From: an uncultured bacterium
GTDB taxonomy: Bacteria > Cyanobacteriota > Vampirovibrionia > Gastranaerophilales > Gastranaerophilaceae
Length of the DNA stretch: 64,000 nucleotides
Direction: 5' to 3'
Assembly: GCA_949296425.1 (NCBI GenBank)
Contig: CASFPN010000006.1
Span: 17,501 to 81,500 of the forward strand
The notes beneath the pieces were generated by a model. That model saw only the letters and a program-made list of their open reading frames with translations. It was not told the origin of the DNA and did no database searches. A program made the position numbers and the translations under genes. This document shows positions 63,712 through 64,000 of this stretch, piece after piece. Position 1 is the stretch's first letter. Every line of letters begins with the position of its first letter.

Positions 63712-64000
63712 TTATTTAAGTTTTGCTTCAATTGCTTTCAAACGAGCTTCTTGTTTTTTGTTGTCATCCTGAAGCTGTTTCAAAAGCTCATTTTGAATTC
63801 TGTTTTGCTCTTTCAATGCCTTATTGTCATTGCGGACTTGTTTCAGAATATCTTTTAAATGTTGATTTTCTTTCTCTAGCACAGTAAGGCGGGAATCAAG
63901 TTCTTTGATTGCGTTGATCATTGCATAGAACATATCTTCGAAACGTATACTCAAAAAACCGTCAAGACCCTTTTTTACTGCCGCTGGAAAAACTTTTTGC
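63712..64000 (-). CDS. C-terminus of a protein with S74-type chaperone-like coiled coil, partial
   Basis: The frame runs without a stop past the window edge at 64000, so only the last 95 residues are seen (QKVFPAAVKKGLDGFLSIRF, then EDMFYAMINAIKELDSRLTV). The pattern VFP...V..GLDGF.SIR...M..A.INAIKELD.R followed by a heptad coiled coil (NQHLKDILKQVRNDNKALKE) is that of the peptidase S74 intramolecular chaperone tail of phage fibres and surface adhesins, which is cut off after trimerisation. The main domain lies outside. Confidence 0.7.
   Translation of the reverse strand, partial: QKVFPAAVKKGLDGFLSIRFEDMFYAMINAIKELDSRLTVLEKENQHLKDILKQVRNDNKALKEQNRIQNELLKQLQDDNKKQEARLKAIEAKLK

Overview
The window looks like a piece of an AT-rich, diderm, non-photosynthetic member of the Cyanobacteriota, most likely a gut or environmental Gastranaerophilales (Melainabacteria/Vampirovibrionia). 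This is inferred from an LdpA-like iron-sulfur protein of cyanobacterial type, an outer-membrane porin, DAP-pathway and MEP-pathway genes (dapF, ispF), a cyanobacterial-style DprA/Rossmann protein, and the style of the pseudopilin and of several lineage-type hypothetical proteins. No taxonomic marker that would settle it is present.

Positions 1-12.4 kb are an accessory region. It opens with a truncated second copy of a serine-recombinase tail, then hipBA with three evenly spaced operators, two strong hairpins, a broken tyrosine recombinase and a broken unknown gene. Next comes an intact type I restriction-modification operon on the minus strand (regulator, hsdR, hsdS, a PrrC-like ATPase, hsdM), followed by decayed fragments of a DUF2726 nuclease-like domain and a terminase small subunit.

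Positions 12.4-22.7 kb are a discrete integrated element. A 77-bp perfect direct repeat (12408-12484 and 22628-22704) holds the last 19 nt of tRNA-Ile(GAT) plus its terminator; the complete tRNA lies at the right end. Inside are a CI/Cro-like divergent regulator cluster, a LuxR-like protein, a small coupled ORF, an AAA+ replication-type ATPase and two consecutive serine recombinases. This order (helicase-like ATPase, recombinase, recombinase, att site at the 3' end of a conserved gene) resembles staphylococcal cassette chromosomes (cch-ccrA-ccrB).

Positions 22.8-64 kb are mostly chromosomal backbone: hsp20, acyl-ACP thioesterase, prs, ispF, hisS, an Orn/Lys/Arg-type decarboxylase and speE (polyamines), rpsF-ssb-rpsR, dapF, a DciA-like gene, nrnA, yihY, rseP, a HIT protein, a secreted serine hydrolase, ldpA, clpB, pcrA/uvrD, a Nudix hydrolase and a HAD phosphatase. 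Among them are lineage-type unknowns, a radical SAM protein, an anthrax-lethal-factor-like zincin, a YbjQ-YbjQ-M48-membrane-TPR operon, a pseudopilin and many small XRE regulators. Several genes have sigma70-type promoters whose -10 box ends 6-7 nt before the ATG, predicting leaderless mRNAs. A 149-bp core repeat occurs four times (three in tandem with a 198-bp period), both times abutting the 3' end of a minus-strand gene.
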